A DNA stretch of 64,000 nucleotides, taken from assembly GCA_037903355.1 (NCBI GenBank), contig JBAJFE010000011.1, positions 939,001-1,003,000 on the forward strand, in the 5' to 3' direction. This document shows positions 36,901 to 47,115 of this stretch, one piece after another. How positions within the stretch are numbered: the stretch's first letter is position 1; every line of letters begins with the position of its first letter. A program made the translations under genes and the position numbers. The DNA comes from Trichuris trichiura. Taxonomy: Eukaryota; Nematoda; Enoplea; Trichinellida; Trichuridae. The notes under the pieces are model-generated. The model saw nothing but the letters and a program-made list of their open reading frames with translations, searched no databases and had not been told where the DNA came from.

Positions 36901-39371
36901 AACGTCGACGGAACTCTTGCTGATGACTCGTACGCGAATGCTGTCTACTATAATTTTCCTTTGCGGGCAAAGAAAGCCAAATTCCCGCTTGTGGCTGAAT
37001 GAGTTGGATAGAAGAAATTTTGATCGAAGAAGAGTTCAGTGTTTACCTGCTTAGAAAACTTTCCATGAAGCTTTCTATGCGTCCGTCTTCCGATGGATTA
37101 CAACTAATGGTATAATCGGTGTCCGTGTAGCGCATCTCCATATATGGGTCGTATACGATGCTTTCTTCGTCCAGTCCTTGACTTAAAAGCTTGTCACGGC
37201 CAATTGTACCGATAGCCAGAATTTCAGATTTAAAAAAGTCGAAGTTTTCTGAAATGTTCTACTATTTGGTTGGCGAGATGACGTCGCTTGAACTACCTTC
37301 AGCGAATGGAAGAAGATACGGTCTTTGGATTTCAACGACAACGTCAGCCAAAGCCAAACCGTAGGCGGAGAACACGCTGGACAGTTTATGAATGAGAACA
37401 TGCTGGATATTTAATATTCTGGCTATGGAGCAGGCGTGTTGGCCACTTGCACCACCAAAGCATACAAGTACATGATGAGCAGTGTCGTAGCCTTTTTCCT
37501 TAAAAGGTTACTTTTAAGGATAGCAGTTGGACGAATGGAAAGTTTACTTCGGTGAGAGTTCTCACTGGTCTGCACATCGCTTCGTTAGCCACTTGGAGGA
37601 ATCCGAGCGCTATTTCTTCCAAGGAACGATATTCAGCATTTCCTTGCTTCTTCAAGTAAAGATTAATTTCGTCTGTCAAAGCCTGGAAGGCCTTCCTTGG
37701 AGTATTTATGTCCAATGGTTTGTCGCAATTGGTTCCAAGAATTGCAGGGAAATAAGCTGGCAGAAGACGGTTGAGAACCACATTTGCATCTGTAAGAGCT
37801 AACTGTCCTCCTCCTGCAGCAATTATTGGTGAATATGAAAATTTTCCAGCGAAACGTTCGTCTTGCCTCGTCCGTAGCACAGCGGACCCGGTATAGCGCC
37901 AACGGAGTCTGGCCCAACGACGAATTGTCCATCTTGGAATTTTAAACGTGAACCTCCTCCGGCTGCCACTGTACGTATGTCCAGCTGAGCGCAACAGAGG
38001 GTTAAGTCGGCAATGACAGTTTCAAATTGATGCTGCAACTTCCCAGCCACGCGGCATACGTCCGTCGACGTACCGCCCATATCGAAACCAATAATTGGCC
38101 TTCCCGCAAGCAGTTTATTTTCGGATGTTTGCAAACTGGCTGCAGCCTTGACTCCGCCAGCCGGACCGGATAACACTGCTCGACATGCTTGAAAGCTGTA
38201 CAATATTTAAATTTTTTTTATAGCACTTTTATTGAATTGCAAACCATGCTTACGCATCAGTGGTGCTAAGTGCTCCGTCCGATTGCATAAAGAGGACTTG
38301 ATGAGACTTCAAGTTGGTAAAAGCACTTTTAAACTTTGTCAAGTAACTTTCCGTCACTGGAGACAAATACGCGTCAGCGCATGCTGTTTAAAAAGGACAA
38401 GACTGTCAACTATCAACAAGAAATAATAATGATATGGTAATGTCCTTAATACCGGTATATCCTCTTGGAACGACACGTATAGTGGGCATAATTCTGCTTG
38501 ACAATGAAATATGTTTAAAGCCTATCTTACGAGCAATCGATTCAACCTGCAACTCATGTTTGTCGTACCTGAAAAGGAAATTTTATCTTAACATGCGTAG
38601 ACATACGCAAATCTTCTACTTACAAGTAGGAATGTAGCAATACAACGGCCAGCGATCGTATGCCTCGTTCGTAGGCTTGCGTTAGGTCGTTTTGCAATTT
38701 TTTGATGTTTACATTTTTCCAAATTTCCACCTGCCAAAAAAGGTTGGTTCAATCAATGATTGTTTAGCCGACGCGTACGGTTTTTCCATTGGGGCACAGC
38801 GCTACGGGATATTTGGTTTGAAGACGGCAATCTTCTTTTGACAACACGACGCGTTCGTCAACTTCAATAACTTCTTCGTAAATAGGTTCCATCATTTCCA
38901 CTTTCTGAAGGACAGTTGTTGAATAAAGGCGAAGCAATAATTTTTTTGTTTACTAAATCAAACAAGTTTGGTCTGCATTGATTGCCAATGTAAAGTAGAT
39001 CTTTGAAGCCGCTGGTCACGGCAAGTACTGTACGCTCTCCTTTGCGTTCAAGCAATGCATTCGTGGCTACAGTGGTGCCCATTCGTATCCATCCTATATG
39101 ACGACCATCGATTGGTTCATCGCGCGGGAAATGTTGTTCCTTCAATTCCTGAAGTAAGACCATTCGTATTCAGGCTGCGAAGTAAACAAGCAAATGGAAA
39201 CGTTGCCTCTGTTAGCAGACGACGAATAGCTTCTGACGGAGCATCCCATTGCGGATCTTCTTGTTCGGATAGCAATTTGAAGCTCCTGTATGAGCCGTTG
39301 GGCTTTTGTACTAACACGTCCGTGAAGGTTCCACCGCGGTCTATTGCAAAATTAAACTTTCCACCAACCAT
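33953..39371 (-). CDS. OPLAH: 5-oxoprolinase (ATP-hydrolysing)
   Basis: Twenty-two exons give 1,281 residues, close to animal OPLAH (about 1,290). Exons, 5' to 3': 39371-39207, 39148-38954, 38904-38779, 38730-38624, 38568-38453, 38383-38254, 38195-37867, 37813-37548, 37498-37297, 37248-37047, 36994-36841, 36340-36228, 36175-36112, 36055-35918, 35866-35654, 35596-35312, 35266-35192, 35141-35001, 34932-34573, 34527-34284, 34232-34132 and 34072-33953. The hydantoinase A half starts [19 protein letters not shown] and holds [34 protein letters not shown] and [14 protein letters not shown]. The hydantoinase B half has [50 protein letters not shown] and the end [12 protein letters not shown], then a Gln/Glu-rich tail. 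It cleaves 5-oxoproline to glutamate with ATP in the cytosolic glutathione (gamma-glutamyl) cycle. The first and seventh introns have GC donors. Confidence 0.95.
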
Positions 39372-39507
39372 TCCCCGTTACTCTGCGAAGTTGAATGCAT
39401 GTGCAGCGTAAGCAATCGGTTAGGTCACAAAAATATTGACATTGTACGTTGTGATAGTTTACGCAATCCTGTATTATAGATAACGTTCCTTGTTCAAAGA
39501 AAAATCT

Positions 39508-39578
39508 GTGTTAGTGGTCTAGTGGTATGATTCTCGCTTCGGGTGGGAGAGATTCGGGGTTCGATTCCTCGCTAACCC
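39508..39578 (+). tRNA. tRNA-Pro(CGG), with two stem mismatches
   Basis: A 71-nt cloverleaf. The D arm is GTCTAGTGGTATGAT. The anticodon loop is TTCGGGT with anticodon CGG at 540-542 of the 39-kb block (39540-39542). The T arm is CGGGG-TTCGATT-CCTCG, and acceptor strands GTGTTAG and CTAACCC are followed by A. The A-box and B-box (GGTTCGATTCC) promoter elements are present. Two positions do not pair: the second acceptor pair (T:C) and one G:G in the anticodon stem. It may be a slightly decayed copy. No intron is seen. Confidence 0.8.
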
Positions 39579-40627
39579 AAATTTTATCCGGCATTTATTC
39601 TTTATGGACAGTTCGCCCACAATATTATGATGCAAGCTTGGATAACTCTACGCTGCGCTTTGTTTAAAATTCGAAATTTTAACCCGCGCTGGCAACAGCA
39701 GTTTCTCGGAAACTGCGCGAATTTTAATAAACGTTTACAACTACATACTGGTCGCACTTCTGCGCGCAACTATGAAATTTTACGCGCCCGTAAACATGAG
39801 CTACATACAATTGACGCAAACTATGTATTGCTCAGTTAGTCAAGTCGGAAACTTTTCCGTTGAATAATTTAGGACAAAGTTGCTGTGCGTTTGCTAAATA
39901 ATCCAAATTTAAATTTCTAAAATAGCTTACTGTAGATTGCACTAAGCCTTATTTTGCAGAATTACTTTTGCTAGTGATTTATCACCATCGCGTTGGATAA
40001 CGTTGAATACTGTTTTTTTAAAAATGTACTACTAATTATGATAAATTTCGTAGCCAGCTTTCTCGTAAGAAGAGAAATACGCCGGTGATACAATAAACTT
40101 TTGTTGCCATTTACTGTAGTGTGAACCTGAGTTTTATTATTTACAGTAAACAATTCGTCTTATTAGAAAACTGCGTAACGGCCTTTTGAGAGCGACATAT
40201 CTTGTCACCTGCTAATTGCACGCTTGAAATGCATTTTCGGATCAACCGCCTAGTCTGATTTGCTGTTAAAAAGTAGCATTTTGTTTTTTTAGTCGTACAT
40301 TCCCGTTTTAACAAGCAGTCTTCATTGTAGGTAATTAATCGAATGGCTCAAAGACTCTGCCCCTGATCGTAGTTACGGCGTGAGAGAAACTTCCAATAAG
40401 GTAATTTTTTTAGATATTCGACCTTGCAGGCTTAAAATAAATCTGTTTAGATAGCCGCAAAGCTTAAGTAAGTTCCAAGTTTTAAAACTGAGTGAAGAGT
40501 TTCCTTAAATTCCATCAGCGTAGCGTTTGTTTGATTTAAACTTTATGACAGTATACTAGCTGCGCCTAGCTACATTACAGTAAATTAACGCTCTTCTTTC
40601 TCCGGCTTTGTGCGCAACCTGTCTCTT
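39579..40627. other. intergenic stretch upstream of YPEL5
   Basis: No gene was recognised in about 1 kb. T-runs just after the tRNA (attttatccgg) could end Pol III transcription. The right part should hold the YPEL5 promoter and 5' leader. Confidence 0.35.
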
Positions 40628-41014
40628 ATGGGTCGTCTGTTTTTGGAGCATCTCGGTGGCGTCAGATTGTTTTCCTGCGCGAACTGTGATATTTTTTTGA
40701 CTAATCGAAACGAATTGGTGTCCACAAGGTTTACAGGCGCCACCGGACGCGCTTTTCTGTTCAACCGCGTGGTCAACTTGGATCACGGCGAAGTGCAGGA
40801 TCGCGTTATGCTCACCGGTCGACACATGGTACGAGATGTATCATGCAAAAAGTGCAAAATTAAGTTAGGTTGGATGTACGAGTTTGCGCTCGACGAAAGT
40901 CAGCGCTACAAGGAGGGCCGCGTTATTTTGGAACGGGCATTGATAACGGAGTCTGAAGGCTTCGTTGAAAATGTTGTCGACTCTGATTCTGTGTCCATAA
41001 TGTCTTCGCAGTGA
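40628..41014 (+). CDS. YPEL5: Yippee-like protein 5
   Basis: A single-exon frame of 128 residues starting [20 protein letters not shown]. The Yippee zinc-binding fold is complete: CANC near the start and CKKC about 52 residues later, with the invariant stretches [15 protein letters not shown] and [13 protein letters not shown], then [22 protein letters not shown]5 is a subunit associated with the CTLH/GID ubiquitin ligase and with centrosomes in vertebrates. The protein is among the most conserved in the window. The family's usual length is about 121 residues; here a short Ser/Val/Asp-rich tail is added. An in-frame GTG lies 18 bp upstream, but the ATG at 40628 matches the family start. Confidence 0.96.
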   Translation: MGRLFLEHLGGVRLFSCANCDIFLTNRNELVSTRFTGATGRAFLFNRVVNLDHGEVQDRVMLTGRHMVRDVSCKKCKIKLGWMYEFALDESQRYKEGRVILERALITESEGFVENVVDSDSVSIMSSQ

Positions 41015-41188
41015 AATTTTTTATTTGCCTATCACCTTTCAGTGTCGACGTGCAATTACTAGATGGTTGACGAATAATGGCCTGCAGTATCTCCTTTACT
41101 AGACCTACGTCGCTTCAACAGGTAGTTGCTCTCGCCCTGTCTTGTGTTCCTTGCATTCTTGTCGGATTTCTGTTAATCTTGGTTCCAT

Positions 41189-41194
41189 AATAAA
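41189..41194 (+). terminator. polyadenylation signal AATAAA of YPEL5
   Basis: An exact AATAAA lies 175 bp past the YPEL5 stop and 122 bp before the next gene's ATG, giving a plausible 3' end for YPEL5. Confidence 0.5.
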
Positions 41195-41315
41195 ATTTTT
41201 AACGCCATATTCAATTTCACTGTTTTATCATGACATAACCAACAGTTCTTGACCATTAGCAAAGAAAGAAAAAGTTGTATTTTTTCTTTGTTGTGACTAA
41301 TCGCAGATATGCTAA

Positions 41316-42542
41316 ATGGGCGCCTTTTGTGCTGTCAAAACTGTTGACGGGAAAGCCTACTTCATTTTCTCCGATGTGAAAGCCGAAAATTCCTGCATCA
41401 ATTCCATTTCCATCATTCTGTCCGATGGAATTCGCCATTTCACCACCAAATGTAGTTCGATGCAATTTAAACTTTATCCATCCACTTTACTGCCTGAACT
41501 TCAGTGGATCAATCGTGCATAAAAGAAATGGCTGAACAGTCAAACTTGGACTACCGAAGCTATTGCGAACAGCTGTTGGCCGCTATAGGTGGCGTTAAGA
41601 GCAATGACGTCACGGAATATTTCTATGACATTGTTTGCGATGATGTCACGTGTTCCGTAAAGGTTACGGTTTTTTTTTAAAGTCAGCCGACGCATCCATG
41701 TTTGCAGTTTACTTGGAAAAGGGCGCTTACGCAAACCACCAGCTACCACCTTGGAACCATTCAGTTGAAGTCCTTAACGGGGTCGAAGCACGTTAAAGCA
41801 GCAGCTGACATGTTAACGTTTTGTAGCGATGAAATCGCTTCTCTGAAGAAGAAACTTGACAGCACGGAGCAAGCATTGGAACAAATGGTAGAAGACCGAG
41901 ACGGCGCCATAAATGTAAGACGCTTTTTTTCCTAAGAACGCATGCGGATTATGGCAAGCGATTTTCACCAACTAAGCCGAAATGTTTAAATTGCGCTTGC
42001 AAATTTGTTGCAAGTCTTTAGGTAGCATTTTGCACTTCAAATTATTTTCAACTTTTGAATCGAGACGATTTGCATATTCGCATTGGAACTTTTAGAATTT
42101 TCGAGAAGCGGTGGAAGCAAAAATTAAAAGTGAGGAACAGCTGATGGAAAAGTTTGCCAACCTTTTGAACGAGAAGAAGAAGCGTATCGAACAGTTGGAA
42201 AAAGCGGGTACTGTGGCGTTGTTTACTTATAATTTGATAAGTTGGTTCAAAGCGTAAATTTTCATGTTTAAAATTTTGAAAAAGCTTCTTACCGTTGTAT
42301 TCAAAACATTTTCCGCATGGAGACGTTCAGTTTTGCAGGTAAGCAATTCCGTTCAGTTTTGCAGGTTCCGATTCCGAGCGAGAATCACCCACGTCAGCTA
42401 CCATGGAAGCCAGCGCGCCCAGTCGGTATTCTAAAATATGGCTATTCTTTTAAATACATATTTTCACTTGTTTTCCAGAGGTCGCCAGTTAAAACGTGGC
42501 TGTCAGAGGCGTAGGGGAGCAAAGAAGTCGTCTCATTCTTAG
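41316..42542 (+). CDS. XRCC4: XRCC4 homologue (non-homologous end joining)
   Basis: Six exons (41316-41451, 41505-41662, 41708-41914, 42096-42207, 42365-42425, 42479-42542) give 245 residues in one frame. The N-terminal beta-sandwich head ends in the family signature FTWKRALTQTTSYHLGTIQL. It leads into a long helical coiled coil (LTFCSDEIASLKKKLDSTEQ ... VEAKIKSEEQLMEKF), and the LNEKKKRIEQLE segment corresponds to the stalk region used for ligase IV binding. The tail is short, Ser/Arg/Lys-rich and ends KKSSHS. XRCC4 bridges broken DNA ends and stabilises DNA ligase IV. It is shorter than the vertebrate protein (about 335 residues) because of the short tail. It starts 301 bp after the YPEL5 stop on the same strand. 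Confidence 0.82.
42325..42366 (+). repeat. 16-bp direct repeat at the acceptor of XRCC4 exon 5
   Basis: The sequence GTTCAGTTTTGCAGGT occurs at 42325-42340 and again at 42351-42366, 26 bp apart. The second copy holds the acceptor used for exon 5 (exon start 42365). The first copy carries an identical acceptor followed at once by a donor-like CAG|GTAAGC. Confidence 0.75.
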
Positions 42543-44547
42543 GAAGAAGTTGTGCCATTCCTTGTAAACAACCCAGCTGTCAAGTAGCCGAGGTAGCTTT
42601 TATGCATGTAAACAGGAAGAACAAATTGGCGCCCAGTTTTTACAACCCTCCGTTTTACGTATCGTTTGCCAGCTTTTCATTACCTTCTTGGGCGAATTTC
42701 TAAAATGATACATCTTTCGAAAGCAACGAAGGAAAATTCTCCGTACAAAAAGAAACAATTCCCCCAAACTCATTATGCTTCAGTAAATGAGGAAACTACT
42801 AAGCCGCGCGCCAATTATTCTTAGCTCGAAAAGCGTTTGAAATCTTTCAATCGCAATCGATGGTAAAAAGTAAGCAAACTTGCCAGTCATTTACTGTAGG
42901 AGAAGTTCGCAGGTTTGTCACAACGGCAAGCGAATCTACGGTTCGTTTGAACAAGAGGAAATCATTCCAGGTGCCCTTGTTTCCCACAGCCACGCACACA
43001 ATGTACCGCAATCAGTAAAATGCAGGTTTGCTCCCAAAAAACTCTGGCATTCTGTTCTTGTCTTACTGGCAAATGCAATAGCCGCCGTGTTCTTTTGTCA
43101 TCTAAGCTTAAGTCTGAGCAGAATGCTTATGTTTAGGCTTTGGGAAGAAAAGAGCAAAACGGTCTGGAAAAAAAATTTACAGTAACCGATCGTCGTCATA
43201 CTGTAGTCCGCGCACTATCATGCGTTTCCTTTATTAAGCCTAAGTCAAACATATAAGTTAGACTTAAGTGAGGACAAAAAATGGCTGGCGTAGGCTTGCG
43301 TTTAAATTTTTATATTTACAAGCAAAAACACCATCATTAGACAAAATGTGCCATTCCGTTAATGATGTTCAGGCTGCAATATTCAATATTTTAAAAATTG
43401 CTAGACACATGAAAGACTGGAGCAGCAGACCTGCATTGAAATAATTTAATTAGAAGGCTAAGAATATAGGAAAGCTTAGAATGTTTTTTTGCAAGCTAAT
43501 GCGTAGAAAATTAGCAGCAAACGTCATCGGAGGTACACTTTGATAGAGCAATAGCTTAACTCGCGATTCAAGCTTATTTGCAGAAATCATTGACGCACAA
43601 CTTAATTGCGTACTACAGCATTCCAGAAGTGTTTAGCTAAACTTTCAAAATAAAACATATTTACTACATGAAAGGACGTCTGTCCCCGCTGGAACAGCAG
43701 AATAGCCCAAAAACTTCAGGCAACGCATGCCGTATTTTACGAAACCCTGAAACACAATTCCAGAAGATAAATCTTTTTCGCTAGTTATCGTCTTTTCAAA
43801 TTGTATACTTTTGTCTTCCTGTCTATGTTTCTTTTGATGTGCCGTGTGGTCTTTTGTTGGTTGCAATAATTTCAGGAGGTCTTTCTGATTTAGTTTAATC
43901 ATTTTAGTAGCTCCCTGTTGTACTTTACCTGCATGCGGTTTACGGTAACTGTTTTCGCTTCAAACAGCTCCTTATTACGGCGAGAGCAGACGTGCTATTT
44001 TCTGTGCCATGCGTTAGAGTGTGTTTTCTAATGAGAACTTGTTTTCAAAAAGAAATTTGACCTTGACTGTTTAGTAATTGCTCAAGGTAAGTACATTAAT
44101 AGTTTTTTGTTCAGCCAATGCTTCTCAATCATTTCTCCTGCTTAGATGTTCCGTTGTGGTACTTTTCGCTTTGTCTGCCTTTAAAGCGCTTCGCGTCTGA
44201 AAGATCGCTTGGAACCTCCACTTATACTTACTAGTCTGCTGCATTCACGTATCGTTACGCTGTTGGTGTTTAGTCTTAAACTGTTCATGTTGGGGCCTTA
44301 TTAAAATGCTATTAGTCTAACTAGCTTGCGTTAAATATAACCTGCAGCGGTGTTTGATCCTTTCCCGAGGAGCCATGTCTACAATTGTTTCGTAAAGTGT
44401 TTGCAGGTTCAATCTGTACGTCAGTTTAAAATATTTTGTTGATTTAAAGCAGCTTTTCCTAGTCTCCTACGTCCAATAACGCTGTGACTATTACCACTGT
44501 GCAACGAACGACTTCAGTCACGTGACGGCAGACGACATCAATTCAGC
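42543..44547. other. 2-kb intergenic stretch
   Basis: No gene was recognised. The frames present here lack domain-like sequence or consistent splice sites. It includes the promoter region of the ubiquitin-like gene. Confidence 0.35.
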
Positions 44548-46098
44548 ATGAGCTCCGAAGATTCCAATTCAATAAGCGAAAAAGAGCAGACCGCTTTGAC
44601 TTTGCACATCATAAACGTGTCCGGAAAGAAAGCCACGATAAACGTCGATTCGGATGCAAAAATTGTGAACCTTAAATGTGCCATTGAACGATTATGGAGC
44701 GTTCCACTGGAAGAGCAAACGTTAGTACATAACAATGAAGTATTATGCGACGACTGTACAGTAACGGATTGTGGACTGAACGACGGAGATACTGTACTAT
44801 TGGTATCCAAGTTTAATGATAACTTCACGACGCAGAGGGTAGATTTTTCATTCTACGTAGTTGTTTCTTGAACTCGAACATGTTTGGCTCTTTAGGCGGG
44901 TTCGCCTTTGGATGCTTCGCTTCTTCGGCGCCTCGAAAACGAGATTTTCGTTGCAATGATGGCCATGGGTAAACTGATGTCGAAGGGAGAAAAAGAAGAC
45001 AACTCTCCCTGTAATTTGTTACTACCATACTTTAGCAATAATAAAAATAACTTCTTAAATCAGCTGATGGAAAGGATACTTCTCCAAGCGCTCCGGTGGA
45101 ACTAGCACCAATAACTTGTTACGGGCCTACATTGGGACGTCTGCTAAATTCTCAATTGGAAAATGTTGCGACGAAGAGGCGCATGAAGATTCTTCAAGAT
45201 AAATTGCGCAAAAGAAAAGCCAAGGTTATAAGTCGGTGGCTAATCATTTTCCCTCGTCTTACAGTTGCTGTCTCGCTATAGAACAGCTCATTGCCCAGCC
45301 ACAGTTCTTGTTCCAGTAAACTTGCAACAATTACGAACGGCAGTATAGCTTGTGGCAGGTGTTTCGGCGTCACTGGAAGGCGTCCCTTTTCAACGGACAA
45401 TATACGTATTGGCAGAAAGCTAAAGGTTCGTAAATTAACAGTTGTTCCCCAAAAGCCAGTCTGGTCTTGTCTGCATGCAGAGGAAAGCGGCCTCCGAAAG
45501 AGTGTCTCGCTGTAGATGTCCTATCGCATTGTCGGAAAACTTTCGGAAGGCGATTTTGGCTACAGCTGATTCCAGCATTGCTGCAACCTTTTTGAAGCAT
45601 AACCCAAAGGTCAGTTTTGGCTAACAGTACGTATTGGTTTAACGCCAACGCTTGAAAAAGATGCTCGCCGTTCCTCTGGACACGAAAACACTGCCATTGA
45701 CATCGACTCCTTTCGCTGAGGTACATTCACAGCTTTGCAATTCCTTCGAGTGTCCGCAACAACTGGAAAAGCAGCGACGATGCCGCACTAAGGTGCCATT
45801 TTTGGCCCGCAGTGACATCTCGGTAAGTCTGTACTGAATTTGTATCCTTGAAACGGTTGAATAACTTTTTAATTAATATGGCGCTTCTTTCTTTCTATAG
45901 TTAATTTCAACGCGTTCAGCATTTAAGACGTCCGTATCACAATCACCGCCCTTATTGCAACCTACCGACGATGCGTGCAACACTAACAAGCAAAAAGAGA
46001 GGGACTCCAGTAAGGCATCCACGCGTTATAGGACTACGGTAGGTTTAAGGCGCTTCTTCGCTGAAGCCGCAAAAGAGGAAAACGCTTTTGCCAAATAA
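44548..46098 (+). CDS. protein with N-terminal ubiquitin-like domain
   Basis: The first four exons are well supported (44548-44838, 44896-45010, 45064-45224, 45265-45315; phases agree). Residues about 17-95 form a ubiquitin-like fold: LTLHIINVSGKKATINV, then AKIVNLKCAIERLWSVP, EEQTLVHNNEVLCDDCTV and GLNDGDTVLLVSKF. After this come a short helix (SLLRRLENEIFVAMMAMGKL) and a basic region (ATKRRMKILQDKLRKRKAK). Further open blocks with good splice ends follow near 45359-45425, 45650-45829 and 45901-46098 (ending RRFFAEAAKEENAFAK), but their joining is unresolved. A Ubl followed by a basic C-terminus recalls midnolin and related proteasome-shuttle proteins; this is only a suggestion. The gene converges on the minus-strand gene at 46435. 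Confidence 0.62.
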
Positions 46099-46434
46099 GA
46101 ACGCTCAATATTAAGGGGTTGAAAGGGCGCTGCGGAAGAAAGCTTAGGAACAAGAAAACGCGATTGCGAGCTGCGCAGCGAAGAAAAATTTTATTTGAAC
46201 GCTTGCGAAGAATGGAGAAAGCTGAAGAGCTGAACAAAAAGCATAGAAGAAAAAAGGGAGGAAAAGACAAGGAAAGAGACGGTTAATTTTCCTTTTATGG
46301 TCACCTGCAATCGGGGGGAGGGAGGGAACATTATTTTCGTCACCTTTTTGCGTGCCCTTACGGCATAGAGTGTGCGCGGTTAATAAGTCGGCATAGTTGT
46401 TGAGTAAAGTAATTTGGCCTCGCTGCTTGGCAGT

Positions 46435-47115
46435 TTAAAATTCGTTTATTGGCAGCCAGCCAATAAGATCATCCTGCAAGTGTTCATCCAAACGCTTCAG
46501 ATCATTCGCTATCGTCTTCAATTCATTATTGAAATCTGGTTGTATTGCAATTTGGTCGCAACCACGCAACTTTAACACAATTATCCTTTCCAGTTCGTCC
46601 ATTACTCGAACAGCCAAATGACGCTCGATTTGTCGCAGTTTTACCATTACTTTGTGGTAAAGTAGGAGCCAACGGGCGCGTGGGTCATTGGTGCGGCATT
46701 GGCTAAAATTTACTTGAACAAATTGATCAACGTAAACAATATTTTCGTCCAATCGTTCCAGATTAGGTCTCAACAAAGTTTGTATATTGTTCATCTGCTC
46801 CAGCGTGGGGCATTCGTTCGCCATGATTTCTCCGTTGAGCTCATCGGTGGCGCTCAGTACATTGTACAGTTCGCGTATAAATCGTTTACCGGTTTGTTCC
46901 AACGTTGCTCTTCTTAACTTTGGTTCTCTGTCACTTGATTCCTTCGATTTGTCTGCGTCACTTCCTTTGCTTGTAGCTGACTTGAAAGTATTGCACAACG
47001 AGGCGTCGTCGATACTTTCAAAAGCGTTAGTAATCACATCCGTCGATTCAACAACAGTTGAACTGATGGTTCTATGCAATGAGCTTGCTAAGCTATCGCT
47101 ATTGCGTCTTGGCAT
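46435..47115 (-). CDS. unrecognised helical protein, single exon
   Basis: An open frame of 226 residues starts with ATG (MPRRNSDSLASSLHRTIS). The first 70 residues are Ser/Asp/Lys-rich and probably disordered. The rest is strongly amphipathic helix (RFIRELYNVLSATDELNGE, LLRPNLERLDENIVYVDQF, WLLLYHKVMVKLRQIERHLA, LKTIANDLKRLDEHLQDDL) and ends WLPINEF. I do not recognise a family. The length, the heptad-like Leu/Ile spacing and the Asn/Asp/Glu-rich codon use favour a real gene over a chance frame. It could be a subunit of a coiled-coil complex. Confidence 0.6.
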   Translation of the reverse strand: MPRRNSDSLASSLHRTISSTVVESTDVITNAFESIDDASLCNTFKSATSKGSDADKSKESSDREPKLRRATLEQTGKRFIRELYNVLSATDELNGEIMANECPTLEQMNNIQTLLRPNLERLDENIVYVDQFVQVNFSQCRTNDPRARWLLLYHKVMVKLRQIERHLAVRVMDELERIIVLKLRGCDQIAIQPDFNNELKTIANDLKRLDEHLQDDLIGWLPINEF

